From Clostridia bacterium (GTDB lineage Bacteria > Bacillota > Clostridia > Oscillospirales > CAG-272): a stretch of DNA of 53,488 nucleotides. Below the pieces are notes generated by a model. It was given only the letters and a program-made list of their open reading frames with translations. It ran no database searches and had not been told where the DNA came from. Location of the stretch: positions 1 through 53,488 of the forward strand of contig JAFVWS010000003.1 in the NCBI GenBank assembly GCA_017501545.1. Direction: 5' to 3'. The position numbers and the translations under genes are program-made. Position 1 is the first letter of the stretch; each line of letters starts with the position of its first letter. Below are positions 1 to 8,492 of the stretch, piece by piece.

Positions 1-141
1 AGGCAAGGCAACAGCATCTGGCACACCAGTAAATGCGCAAGGTACATCAAGTGGTGATGCAATAGTAGTAGGCTTTGATGGTACAGATTACTCACATATT
101 CAAGCAAAGATTACAAACGTTCCAGATGAAAATACAGGACT
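1..141. repeat. Left copy of 141-bp terminal direct repeat
   Basis: Read base by base, positions 1-141 are identical to 53348-53488. The repeat lies inside the coding region for the C-terminal domain of a secreted LRR protein, and the reading frame continues through it. An exact overlap of this kind at contig ends is what a de Bruijn assembler leaves when a path closes on itself. Confidence 0.97.
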
Positions 142-292
142 GTACTGCTCAGCATACGTTATTGATGCAGGCACAGTAACATATCTTTACGAGGGTAGCG
201 CATCAACCACAGCGCAAGTAATTTCACTAAGCAACTATAACCCAACATTGCCAGAAGCAACAGTTCCATCAAACGATGAGGAAAACGCATAA
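1..292 (+). CDS. Secreted LRR (BspA-like) protein, 3' end; continues from right edge
   Basis: This is the C-terminal 96 codons of the gene that begins at 51102. The frame starts at base 2 and ends with TAA at 290-292. It is the same frame that leaves the right edge through the shared 141 bp, so the joined protein would be 845 residues. The segment is a compact domain containing the stretches VVVGKATASG and GLYCSAYVIDAGTVTYLYEG. The equivalent part of the next gene (412-2469) is similar (GITVQYGVMAS and AMNCNAYVAIDGVITYLCGD), so the two are paralogs. No LPXTG motif or C-terminal membrane anchor is visible, so release into the medium or non-covalent wall binding is likely. The function of the domain is unknown to me. 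Confidence 0.85.
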   Translation, partial: GKATASGTPVNAQGTSSGDAIVVGFDGTDYSHIQAKITNVPDENTGLYCSAYVIDAGTVTYLYEGSASTTAQVISLSNYNPTLPEATVPSNDEENA

Positions 293-300
293 CTAAATAA

Positions 301-326
301 AAGAGCCGTACAAACGGCTCTTTTTT
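301..326 (+). terminator. Intrinsic terminator after the LRR gene
   Basis: A 9-bp stem (301-309 with 314-322, core AGAGCCGT/ACGGCTCT) is followed by a run of T residues. It lies 9 bases after the stop at 292 and separates the two tandem LRR genes. Confidence 0.9.
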
Positions 327-342
327 ATTTGTTATATAACAG

Positions 343-372
343 TTGACAAATAATACTAATTTATTATATAAT
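343..372 (+). promoter_or_regulatory. Sigma-A type promoter of second LRR gene
   Basis: TTGACA at 343-348 and TATAAT at 367-372 are separated by 18 bp. The -35 box lies about 20 bases downstream of the preceding terminator, so the gene at 412 has its own promoter. Confidence 0.8.
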
Positions 373-411
373 GTATTTGTAGAAGATTTTTCTAAATTTG
401 AGGAGAAGATT

Positions 412-2469
412 ATGAAAAAGAAATTACTTTTGGCAATTTCCTTAGTAGCTTTATTTGCTTGCTTGTTTGCAATCACAGCGTTTGCTGTTGAGGTTGATGG
501 TGTATATTACACACTTGACACTAATAATAAATTAGCAACAGTATCGACAGAAAACAGAACAGCGACAACACAAATAGTTACAATCCCATCAACGTTTGAA
601 TATGAGGGCGCAACATATAGGGTAACGTCAATTTCAAACGATGCCTTTTATGGCAACAAAACAGTTAAGGAACTCAGAATTTTAAGTGAGTACATTACAA
701 AAATTCCAGCAAGTATGATTGCAAGCACTAATGGTGGTGCTCTTGAGAAAATTTATATTGATTTTTCAAAAATCACCTCAATTGGTAGTGCAGCATTTAA
801 CCCTTCAAGCCAAACAAATGGTAATAGTCCTGTAGCAAATAACTTTTATTACTATGATGCAAAAGCATTTATTGAAAATGGCACAGATGTTGTAATTACC
901 GAGCCAGATTTTTCAAATTGCACATCAATCGGTTCAGCCGCCTTTCAGGGTGCTAACTTTGAAAAGCTTGTAATTCCAGAAGGCATTGCTTTGAACAACC
1001 AGGTTTTTAGATGCTCAACGATTGAGGAGCTCGATATCAAGGGCGCAAACCGTGGTGCAATTTCTTATTACGTTTTCAGTAGCTGCGTAAATCTTGAAAC
1101 AATCCGCATTGAGTCTTTAAGCTCTATCTCTAACGATGTGTTTTCAGGCTGCAAAAATGTAAAAGAAATTTACATTAACTTATCTAACTGTACCTCTATC
1201 GGTTCAAGCGCCTTCTCAATAGGTAATGTAGGCTACGACCAAGGAAACACCACCACACAATGGTATAATTATCAAGGGGAAAAAATCGTTGACCTTTCAA
1301 ATGTTAAAACTATAAACGAAAAGGCCTTTTCTTCATCGAACCTCGGTTCTGCAAAAATCATATGGCCAACGGCGCTCGATACATTAAGCGACCAAGCCTT
1401 TAGAAAATGTAACATTAATCAACCACTCTATATTAATCCTGCAGAAGGCAAGACAATTACCATTCCTTTCTGGTGTATGAACGGAAACAAATTCACATTC
1501 GCATATTTTGGTAAGGGTGTTAAAACGGTTTCATCTTGCTTTGAGACTAACTGTATAGTTGTTTGTGCAGAAGACAGTGTAAACTTTACCCATGAAAAAG
1601 TATTTGACCAAACCACTGGCAATGCAATATATTGCAAGTCATATACAGGTACAGATGTAAGCTCAAGAGCAAAAGTTTATAATATTGCAAGCGCAACATC
1701 AGAAAAATATGGTCTTTGTGGCTTCATAGCTACTGTTAAATTTGCCGATGAAACAACTCAGGAATTTAACTACGCAATTCACAGCTATGAGGGCGTTGCC
1801 GACGAAACGGTTTGTCCAGCAGGCTCACTTATGGTTTATACTTGCACAGGATGCGCAAGCAGCTACGAGAAAAAGCTTGAAAGCTTTATAGGTGACGCAC
1901 ACGATTTCGTTATCGAAAACGGCGCAACAGTTGCTAAAATTGTATATGAAAACAATAATTATTTTGCAAACGGTGTAGTTGTAATTAAGTGCGCAAGCTG
2001 CTCAGCTCAAAATAGCGATACTGAAATTTCACCACTCTTTGAGGCAGTTGGCTACTCATCAAGCGAAGTTGTCAATGGCTTTATTTCACACACAATCAAA
2101 GTAAATGTTGATGTTGTTGATGAGTATAAGAATTATACTGGCATCACAGTACAATATGGCGTTATGGCAAGTGTTGCGGCAAGCAATCCTTTAACCATAG
2201 AAAATGGCAAGGTTGTAGCAAACGGCAAGGCTGTCGCAGCTGAAATGAGTAATACAAACTATACAACACTATTAATCAAGGTTCATGGAATTACAAGCAA
2301 CGAGGCAATGAACTGCAATGCCTACGTAGCAATAGACGGAGTTATTACATATCTCTGTGGCGATGAGGCATTAGAATCACCAGCCGAAAAGTCACTCAAT
2401 ATTTCAAATGAAACTATTGAAGGAATGAGTGTTGAAGCAATTTTACAAGAAACAAAGCAATATGCATAA
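412..2469 (+). CDS. Secreted leucine-rich-repeat (BspA-like, LRR_5) protein
   Basis: This is a 685-residue exported protein. The ATG at 412 is chosen because AGGAGA (401-406) precedes it and a clean signal peptide follows (lysines at 2-4, hydrophobic core, cleavage after AFA near residue 25). A longer frame opening at TTG 343 would begin inside the -35 box. Residues of roughly 60-400 hold irregular LRR_5/BspA repeats of the type TSIGSAAF and LSDQAFRKC. Residues of roughly 430-600 contain paired cysteines (CTGC, CASC), which may form a metal-binding knuckle. The last part resembles the C-terminal domain of the LRR gene crossing the contig ends, whose signal peptide is also nearly the same. Family members are typically surface or secreted binding proteins; the ligand is unknown. 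No wall anchor is seen. Confidence 0.85.
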   Translation: MKKKLLLAISLVALFACLFAITAFAVEVDGVYYTLDTNNKLATVSTENRTATTQIVTIPSTFEYEGATYRVTSISNDAFYGNKTVKELRILSEYITKIPASMIASTNGGALEKIYIDFSKITSIGSAAFNPSSQTNGNSPVANNFYYYDAKAFIENGTDVVITEPDFSNCTSIGSAAFQGANFEKLVIPEGIALNNQVFRCSTIEELDIKGANRGAISYYVFSSCVNLETIRIESLSSISNDVFSGCKNVKEIYINLSNCTSIGSSAFSIGNVGYDQGNTTTQWYNYQGEKIVDLSNVKTINEKAFSSSNLGSAKIIWPTALDTLSDQAFRKCNINQPLYINPAEGKTITIPFWCMNGNKFTFAYFGKGVKTVSSCFETNCIVVCAEDSVNFTHEKVFDQTTGNAIYCKSYTGTDVSSRAKVYNIASATSEKYGLCGFIATVKFADETTQEFNYAIHSYEGVADETVCPAGSLMVYTCTGCASSYEKKLESFIGDAHDFVIENGATVAKIVYENNNYFANGVVVIKCASCSAQNSDTEISPLFEAVGYSSSEVVNGFISHTIKVNVDVVDEYKNYTGITVQYGVMASVAASNPLTIENGKVVANGKAVAAEMSNTNYTTLLIKVHGITSNEAMNCNAYVAIDGVITYLCGDEALESPAEKSLNISNETIEGMSVEAILQETKQYA

Positions 2470-2471
2470 AG

Positions 2472-2505
2472 AAAAATCGCACTCCAAAATTGGAGTGCGA
2501 TTTTT
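2472..2505 (+). terminator. Intrinsic terminator
   Basis: A 14-bp stem (2472-2485 with 2491-2504, core TCGCACTCCA/TGGAGTGCGA) with a five-base loop is followed by T residues. It starts three bases after the LRR stop codon. Confidence 0.93.
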
Positions 2506-2583
2506 ATATATATTAAACAAAAAGGAAGAGAAAAAATTGTGAAAACACTCCAAAAAACAAAAAATGAAAATATGCAGAATTTG

Positions 2584-2597
2584 TGCATAAATATGCA
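2584..2597. promoter_or_regulatory. Possible distal ArgR-like operator
   Basis: TGCATAAATATGCA is a near-perfect palindrome about 90 bp upstream of the argG -35 box. It resembles the ArgR consensus TGAATAATTATTCA, with one change in each outer half-site. The rest of 2506-2687 is AT-rich with no gene. The assignment is weak and rests on similarity and context. Confidence 0.35.
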
Positions 2598-2687
2598 ATA
2601 ATATACAGAAAATATTCATTTTTGAGTGGCAATTCTGAAAAAATTACCTCTATATATAAAAAAGATGAAAAAATATTGAAAAAGGTC

Positions 2688-2716
2688 TTGACAAACGTGA
2701 TAATAGGTTATATAAT
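2688..2716 (+). promoter_or_regulatory. Promoter of the arginine operon
   Basis: TTGACA (2688-2693), a 17-bp spacer and TATAAT (2711-2716) form a full consensus promoter for argG and the genes behind it. Confidence 0.88.
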
Positions 2717-2729
2717 ACTCTCATAAAAA

Positions 2730-2743
2730 TGAATAAACTTTCA
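2730..2743. promoter_or_regulatory. Candidate ArgR operator (ARG box) in the argG leader
   Basis: TGAATAAACTTTCA matches the ArgR half-site pattern TGAAT...TTCA with the expected 14-bp length. It sits just downstream of the predicted transcription start and immediately before the GGAGGA ribosome site (2747-2752). Repression there by arginine-bound ArgR would be expected. Inferred from sequence only. Confidence 0.55.
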
Positions 2744-2759
2744 TTCGGAGGAAATTAAA

Positions 2760-3989
2760 ATGGATAAGAAGAACATTAAAAAGGTAGTGCTTGCATATTC
2801 AGGCGGACTTGATACATCAATTATCATTCCATGGCTCAAGGAAAATTACAATAACTGCGAGGTTATTGCAGTTTCTGGTAACGTTGGACAAGCTGATGAG
2901 CTTGAGGGACTTGAGGAAAAGGCAATCAAAACAGGCGCATCAAAGTGCTACATTGAGGATTTAACAGACGAGTTTGTTGACGACTACGTAATTCCAACAG
3001 TAAAGGCAGGCGCACTTTATGAGGAATATATGCTTGGCACATCATTTGCACGTCCAGTAATTGCAAAGAGAATTGCTGAAATTGCAATCGCTGAGGGCGC
3101 AGACGCAATTTGCCATGGCTGTACAGGTAAGGGTAATGACCAGGTTCGTTTCGAGCTTACAATTAAGGCGTTCGCACCAGATATGCCAATTATCGCTCCT
3201 TGGAGAGAGTGGACAATTAAGTCCCGTGAGGAGGAAATTGAGTATGCTGAGGCACACAACGTTCCACTAAAGATAAATCGTGAAACTAACTACTCAAAGG
3301 ACAAAAACCTATGGCACCTAAGCCACGAGGGACTTGACCTTGAGGACGCAGGAAATGAGCCACTTTACGATAAGGAAGGCTTCCTTGAAATGGGCGTTTC
3401 TCCAATCAAGGCACCAGACGCACCAACATATGTTGAGCTTGACTTCCAAAAGGGTATTCCGGTTGCTATAAACGGCGAGAAGATGAGCGCTAAGGACATT
3501 ATCCTAAAGCTCAATAAGCTCGGTGGTGACAATGGCATTGGTCTACTTGACATCGTTGAAAACCGTCTTGTTGGTATGAAATGTCGTGGCGTATATGAAA
3601 CTCCTGGTGGAGCTATTTTGTACGCAGCACATAGCTATCTTGAAACAATTTGCCTTGACAAGATGACAATGCACGAAAAGCAAAAGCTCTCAATTACATT
3701 TGCTGAGCTTGTATATAACGGACAATGGTTCACACCACTTCGTGAGGCACTTTCAGCATTCGTTGATAAGACTCAAGAAAACGTTACTGGTAAGGTAAGA
3801 ATGAAGCTTTATAAGGGCAACATCATCAAGGCAGGCGTATGGAGTGACTATTCACTCTACTCAGAGGAAATCGCTACCTTTGGTGAGGACAACGTTTACA
3901 ACCAAGCAGATAGTGCTGGATTTATCAACCTCTTTGGTCTTCCAATCAAGGTTCAAGCACAAGTAAACGCAAAAAATAACAAGAAATAA
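2760..3989 (+). CDS. argG: Argininosuccinate synthase
   Basis: Condenses citrulline and aspartate with ATP to give argininosuccinate, the penultimate step of arginine synthesis, in the cytoplasm. At 409 residues it is normal length for the family. The N-terminal PP-loop AYSGGLDTS (about residues 12-20) and the stretch [12 protein letters not shown] (about 119-130) are diagnostic. The start is fixed by GGAGGA eight bases upstream. It is the first gene of argGHCJBDF and is driven by the promoter at 2688. A weak hairpin follows it, before argH. Confidence 0.97.
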   Translation: MDKKNIKKVVLAYSGGLDTSIIIPWLKENYNNCEVIAVSGNVGQADELEGLEEKAIKTGASKCYIEDLTDEFVDDYVIPTVKAGALYEEYMLGTSFARPVIAKRIAEIAIAEGADAICHGCTGKGNDQVRFELTIKAFAPDMPIIAPWREWTIKSREEEIEYAEAHNVPLKINRETNYSKDKNLWHLSHEGLDLEDAGNEPLYDKEGFLEMGVSPIKAPDAPTYVELDFQKGIPVAINGEKMSAKDIILKLNKLGGDNGIGLLDIVENRLVGMKCRGVYETPGGAILYAAHSYLETICLDKMTMHEKQKLSITFAELVYNGQWFTPLREALSAFVDKTQENVTGKVRMKLYKGNIIKAGVWSDYSLYSEEIATFGEDNVYNQADSAGFINLFGLPIKVQAQVNAKNNKK

Positions 3990-4000
3990 TCAAAGCACCT

Positions 4001-4025
4001 GCGATGGGCAAAAATTGCCCATCGC
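4001..4025 (+). other. Hairpin between argG and argH
   Basis: A 10-bp perfect stem (4001-4010 with 4016-4025, core GATGGGCA/TGCCCATC) lies 11 bases after argG. The nearest T-run (4034-4039) begins 9 bases after the stem, so it is not a classic terminator. It could be a partial terminator or an RNA-processing or stability stem that sets argG apart from the downstream genes. The stretch that follows (4042-4062) is unusually CpG-rich for this DNA. Confidence 0.6.
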
Positions 4026-4076
4026 TTAACGTGTTTTTTATATCGCGCACGTATACGCGTACGAAAGGACGAAATT

Positions 4077-5450
4077 ATGGACAAAATGTGGGCAGGAAGG
4101 TTTGAAAAGGCGCTTGATAAGCAAGCTGACGACTTTAACTCTTCCATTCATTTCGATAAGAAAATGTACAAGGAGGACATAAGGGGCTCAATTGAGCATG
4201 CGCTTATGCTTTCCTCAGTTGGCATTTTAACAAAAGAAGAATATGAGACTATTGCCGACGGACTAAACTCAATCTTGGAGGACTTGAACAGTGGCGCACT
4301 CGCGTTTGACGAAAACGCTGAGGACATTCATATGTTCAATGAGGCTGAGCTTACAAAAAGAATAGGCGACACAGGCAAAAAGCTTCACACAGCAAGAAGC
4401 AGAAATGACCAGGTTGCCCTCGACCTTCGTCTTTATATGCGTAACCAAACGAATAATATCATAGCCCTTTTAATGGAGCTAATTAAGGTGGTTAAGGATA
4501 AGGCTGAGGAAAACCAAGATGCTATAATGCCTGGCTACACACACCTTCAAAGGGCACAGCCAATCACCTTCGCGCATCATCTTCTTGCATATTGCATGAT
4601 GCTTATGCGTGACGTGACAAGGCTAAAGGACGCACTTGCAAGAATGAACTATTCACCACTCGGCTCATGCGCCTTAGCTGGCACAACCTATCCAACAAAC
4701 CGTGATATGGTTGCTAAAAGCCTCGGCTTTGACGGCGTATGCATGAACTCAATCGACGGTGTTTCTGACCGTGATTATTGCATTGAGCTTGAAGGTGCAT
4801 TCGCAACCATTATGATGCATCTTTCACGCTTTTCGGAGGAAATAATTCTTTGGTCAAGCTGGGAGTTTAAATTTGTTGAGCTTGATGATTCATACACAAC
4901 AGGCTCCTCAATTATGCCACAAAAGAAAAATCCGGATATGGCTGAGCTTGTTCGTGGCAAAACAGGCAGAGTATATGGTGACTTAATGGCGACCCTTACA
5001 ATGCTAAAGGGTATTCCACTTGCATATAACAAGGATATGCAGGAGGACAAGGAAGCAATCTTTGACGCTACTGAAACAGTTATAAAATGCCTTGAGGTCT
5101 TTATTCCAATGATAAGGACAATGACTCCGATTAAGGAGAACATGTATAATGCCGCAACTAAGGGCTTTATAAACGCAACAGACCTTGCCGACTACCTAAC
5201 AAAAAAGGGTATGCCATTTAGAAGCGCATACAAAATTGTTGGCACAATAGTTGGTGAGTGCATTAAAAAGGGTGTCACCCTTGATAAAATGTCACTTGAG
5301 GAATATAAAGCACATTCAGATATTTTCGAGGACGACTTATATAACGAAATCTCACTTGAAACCTGTGTTAAAAAGCGTATTTCCAAGGGCTCAACAGGCT
5401 ACGAAAGCGTAAAGGAACAGCTAAAGTACGTAACGGAGTTTTTAAAATGA
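4077..5450 (+). CDS. argH: Argininosuccinate lyase
   Basis: Splits argininosuccinate into arginine and fumarate, the last step of the pathway. It is 457 residues, the usual size, and belongs to the fumarase/aspartase superfamily. The signature SSIMPQKKNPD (about residues 277-287), TARSRNDQVALD (about 104-115) and GYTHLQRAQPITFAHH (about 152-167) are all present. The start follows AAAGGA. It overlaps argC by four bases (ATGA), so translation is coupled. Confidence 0.97.
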   Translation: MDKMWAGRFEKALDKQADDFNSSIHFDKKMYKEDIRGSIEHALMLSSVGILTKEEYETIADGLNSILEDLNSGALAFDENAEDIHMFNEAELTKRIGDTGKKLHTARSRNDQVALDLRLYMRNQTNNIIALLMELIKVVKDKAEENQDAIMPGYTHLQRAQPITFAHHLLAYCMMLMRDVTRLKDALARMNYSPLGSCALAGTTYPTNRDMVAKSLGFDGVCMNSIDGVSDRDYCIELEGAFATIMMHLSRFSEEIILWSSWEFKFVELDDSYTTGSSIMPQKKNPDMAELVRGKTGRVYGDLMATLTMLKGIPLAYNKDMQEDKEAIFDATETVIKCLEVFIPMIRTMTPIKENMYNAATKGFINATDLADYLTKKGMPFRSAYKIVGTIVGECIKKGVTLDKMSLEEYKAHSDIFEDDLYNEISLETCVKKRISKGSTGYESVKEQLKYVTEFLK

Positions 5451-6379
5451 AAAAGATATTTATAGACGGTAAGGCAGGCACAACTGGCTTAAGAATAGAG
5501 GAGCGCCTTGGCGCGCGTGATGACATTGAAATTGTCACCCTACCCGATGAATTAAGAAAAGACCCAGTGGCTAAAAAAGAGGTTTTAAACTCGGTTGACA
5601 TTGCATTTTTATGCTTGCCAGACGTAGCAGCTATTGAGGCTGTAGAAATGATAGAAAATCCAAACGTATGTGTAATTGATACCTCAACTGCACATAGGAC
5701 AAATCCCGACTGGGCATACGGCTTTGCAGAGCTTGGCAGCGAGTTTGAGGAGAAGATTAAAAACAGCAAGCGTATTGCAGTCCCTGGCTGTCACGCAAGT
5801 GGCTTTATCGCGCTTGTTCACCCACTAATTAAGGCTGGCATTTTGCCAAAGGATGCGCTTCTTTCTGCACATTCCTTGACAGGCTACAGTGGTGGTGGCA
5901 AAAAAATGATTGCTGACTATCAAGCCGAGGAAAGAAGCACCCTTTTAAATGGCCCAAGACAATACGCCCTTGCACAAAAGCATAAGCATATACCTGAAAT
6001 GACAAAAATCACAGGATTAGAAAACGCACCGGTATTCTGCCCAATTGTTGGAGATTTTTATTCAGGTATGGAGGTTACAATTCCTCTTTTTAAGAGCCAG
6101 CTAACAAATGGTGGTAGCATTGAAAAAATAAAAGAAATATACAAAAATACATACAAGGGTCCAATTGTTTCTTACAACGAAGCAAGCGACGAGGAGGGCT
6201 TTTTGTCCTCAGCTCGCTATCAGGACAAGGACTCAATGTCAATTGAGGTGTATGGAAACGACGATAGAATAATTCTCGTTGCAAGATACGATAATTTAGG
6301 CAAGGGCGCCTCTGGTGCCGCTGTTGAATGCCTAAACATCGTCCTTGGCGAGGACAAGACGAAAACACTCGTAATTTAA
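5447..6379 (+). CDS. argC: N-acetyl-gamma-glutamyl-phosphate reductase (short type)
   Basis: Reduces N-acetylglutamyl-5-phosphate to the semialdehyde with NADPH, the third step of ornithine synthesis. The 310-residue length fits the short (type 2) AGPR group rather than the roughly 345-residue form. A Rossmann start (IFIDGKAGTTGLRI) and the active-site cysteine C115 in VPGCHASGF are visible. It overlaps argH by ATGA and is followed after 11 bases by argJ. Confidence 0.94.
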   Translation: MKKIFIDGKAGTTGLRIEERLGARDDIEIVTLPDELRKDPVAKKEVLNSVDIAFLCLPDVAAIEAVEMIENPNVCVIDTSTAHRTNPDWAYGFAELGSEFEEKIKNSKRIAVPGCHASGFIALVHPLIKAGILPKDALLSAHSLTGYSGGGKKMIADYQAEERSTLLNGPRQYALAQKHKHIPEMTKITGLENAPVFCPIVGDFYSGMEVTIPLFKSQLTNGGSIEKIKEIYKNTYKGPIVSYNEASDEEGFLSSARYQDKDSMSIEVYGNDDRIILVARYDNLGKGASGAAVECLNIVLGEDKTKTLVI

Positions 6380-6390
6380 GGAGTAATCAA

Positions 6391-7605
6391 ATGGAAATTA
6401 TTAATGGTGGAGTTTGCGCTCCAAAGGGCTTTTTAGCAAATGGTATTCACTGTGGAATACGCAAAAATAAATCCAAAAAGGACTTAGCCCTTATATATTC
6501 CGAAAAGAAGGCAAGCTGTGCCTCTGTTTACACAACAAATAAGGTTAAGGGCGCACCTTTAACTGTAACAAAAAATAATATTGCCGATGGCTATGCGCAA
6601 GCAGTAATCTGTAACAGTGGAAATGCAAACACCTGCAATGCAAACGGTATTGAAATCGCTGAACAAATGTGCCAAATCCTCGGTGATGAGCTTAATATTA
6701 GCGCAAGCGACGTTGTTGTTGCATCAACTGGCGTTATCGGTCAGCCTCTTGATATTGCTCCAATTAAAAACGGAGTGCCGGCACTTGTTAAGGGTCTAAA
6801 TAACAATGGTAGTCAGGATGCGGCTGAGGGCATTATGACAACCGATACAAGACTTAAGGAAATTGCACTTAGTTTCACAGTTGACGGCAAGGAGTGCAAA
6901 ATCGGTGGCATTGCCAAGGGTTCAGGTATGATTCACCCTAATATGGCAACTATGCTTGTATTTATTACAACCGACTGTAGTATCTCAGCAAAGATGCTAA
7001 ACAAGGCACTTTCAACCGATATTCAAAGCACGTTTAATATGGTTAGCGTTGATGGCGACACCTCAACAAACGATATGGTTACAGTTTTAGCTAATGGTAT
7101 GGCAAAAAACAAGGAAATCACCGACGAGGGCGCTGATTTTGACGCGTTTATGAAGGCGCTTAACACTCTTACCATTAATCTCTGTCGTAAGATTGCAGGC
7201 GATGGTGAGGGCGCAACAAAGCTACTTGAATGTACAGTTGATGGCGCTAAGGACGAAAAGAATGCCAAGATTATCGCTAAAAGCGTAATTTGCTCCTCGC
7301 TTGTAAAAAGCGCAATGTTCGGCTCAGATGCGAACTGGGGTCGCGTTCTTTGTGCAATCGGCTACAGTGGCGCTGAGGTGGACGTTAACAAGGTTTTCGT
7401 TTCCTTTGTGTCAAATAAGGGAGAAATTAGCGTTTGCGAAAATGGGGCAGGCGTTGACTTTTCTGAAGAAATTGCAAAGGAAATCCTACTTCAGGACGAA
7501 ATCACAATTAAGATTGTCCTCGGAGACGGAGAGGGAAAGGCTACCGCTTGGGGCTGTGACCTCACATATGATTACGTAAAGATAAACGGAGATTATAGAA
7601 CATAA
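6391..7605 (+). CDS. argJ: Bifunctional glutamate N-acetyltransferase / ornithine acetyltransferase
   Basis: Moves the acetyl group from N-acetylornithine to glutamate, recycling acetyl in the cyclic arginine pathway; some members also use acetyl-CoA. It is 404 residues from the ATG at 6391, which follows AAGGAG (6378-6383); a longer frame from 6328 would lie inside argC. The self-cleavage site is clear: GSGMIHPNMATML, with nucleophile T187 separating alpha and beta chains. The single-base overlap TAATG with argB indicates coupling. No separate argA is seen, which fits a bifunctional ArgJ. Confidence 0.95.
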   Translation: MEIINGGVCAPKGFLANGIHCGIRKNKSKKDLALIYSEKKASCASVYTTNKVKGAPLTVTKNNIADGYAQAVICNSGNANTCNANGIEIAEQMCQILGDELNISASDVVVASTGVIGQPLDIAPIKNGVPALVKGLNNNGSQDAAEGIMTTDTRLKEIALSFTVDGKECKIGGIAKGSGMIHPNMATMLVFITTDCSISAKMLNKALSTDIQSTFNMVSVDGDTSTNDMVTVLANGMAKNKEITDEGADFDAFMKALNTLTINLCRKIAGDGEGATKLLECTVDGAKDEKNAKIIAKSVICSSLVKSAMFGSDANWGRVLCAIGYSGAEVDVNKVFVSFVSNKGEISVCENGAGVDFSEEIAKEILLQDEITIKIVLGDGEGKATAWGCDLTYDYVKINGDYRT

Positions 7606-8492
7606 TGCAAAATATCGAGCCAATTCACGTAACAAATCAACAAAGGGCAGTGATTCTTACACAAGCCCTTCCATATATCAGAGAATACTACGACAAGGTT
7701 GTTGTTATCAAGTATGGTGGAAACGCAATGATTAACGAACAGCTTAAGGAGCAGGTAATGGAGGACATTGTCCTTTTGCACCTTATCGGCGTTAAGGTTG
7801 TTTTAGTTCACGGTGGTGGACCGGAAATCACCGAAACCTTAAAGAAAATCGGCAAGGAGTCCGTGTTCTTTGAGGGGCTTCGCGTTACCGACAAGGAAAC
7901 TGCTGACGTTGTTCAAATGGTGCTTGCTGGTAAAATCAACAAATCCCTTGTTAATATGCTTGAAATCAATGGTGGCAAATCCATAGGAATTTCTGGTCTT
8001 GACGGACATATGATTAAGGCAGAAATGAAGGATGAGCGCCTTGGCTACGTAGGCAGAATTACCGAGGTTGACGTTACCCCAATTACTGACCTGCTCGAAA
8101 AGGGATATATCCCAGTCGTTTCTACAATCGGCTGTGATAATCAGGGCAACGTGTATAATATCAATGCTGACACAGCAGCTGCATATATTGCAGGCGAAAT
8201 GAGGGCTGAGCGTCTTATCACAATGACCGATATTGAGGGCATTTTGAAGGACAAAAACGACCCACACTCAATCATTTCAGAAATTGACATCAAGGGCTGT
8301 GTTGAGCTTTTTGAAAGTGGCATTATAAGCGGAGGAATGATTCCAAAGGTTGAATGCTGTATCGATGCAATCCATAAGGGAGTAAAGAAGGTTACAATCC
8401 TTGACGGACGTGTTCCTCACGCACTTCTGATTGAAACTTTGACAAATGAAGGAGCCGGCACAATGGTTGTGGCGGATATGAACAACAAATGA
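7605..8492 (+). CDS. argB: Acetylglutamate kinase
   Basis: Phosphorylates N-acetylglutamate, the committed and usually arginine-inhibited step. It is 295 residues, normal for the amino-acid kinase fold. KYGGNAM (about residues 37-43) and LVHGGGPEI (about 66-74) form the phosphate and substrate loops, and GCDNQGNVYNINADTAA lies in the nucleotide-binding part. The N-terminal extension before the first strand (about 25 residues) is like that in arginine-sensitive hexameric enzymes, suggesting feedback control. It overlaps argJ by one base and argD by four. Confidence 0.96.
   Translation: MQNIEPIHVTNQQRAVILTQALPYIREYYDKVVVIKYGGNAMINEQLKEQVMEDIVLLHLIGVKVVLVHGGGPEITETLKKIGKESVFFEGLRVTDKETADVVQMVLAGKINKSLVNMLEINGGKSIGISGLDGHMIKAEMKDERLGYVGRITEVDVTPITDLLEKGYIPVVSTIGCDNQGNVYNINADTAAAYIAGEMRAERLITMTDIEGILKDKNDPHSIISEIDIKGCVELFESGIISGGMIPKVECCIDAIHKGVKKVTILDGRVPHALLIETLTNEGAGTMVVADMNNK

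Noticed and set aside
343-411. Longer N terminus for the LRR protein from TTG at 343
   Set aside because: The TTG is part of the -35 box. The signal peptide and the ribosome site both place the start at 412.
2506-2687. Riboswitch or leader peptide upstream of argG
   Set aside because: The region is AT-rich with short palindromes only and lies upstream of the mapped promoter boxes, so it would not be in the argG transcript.
7839-8267. 142-residue minus-strand frame inside argB
   Set aside because: It is a shadow of a well-supported argB, lacks a ribosome site and has an unlikely composition.
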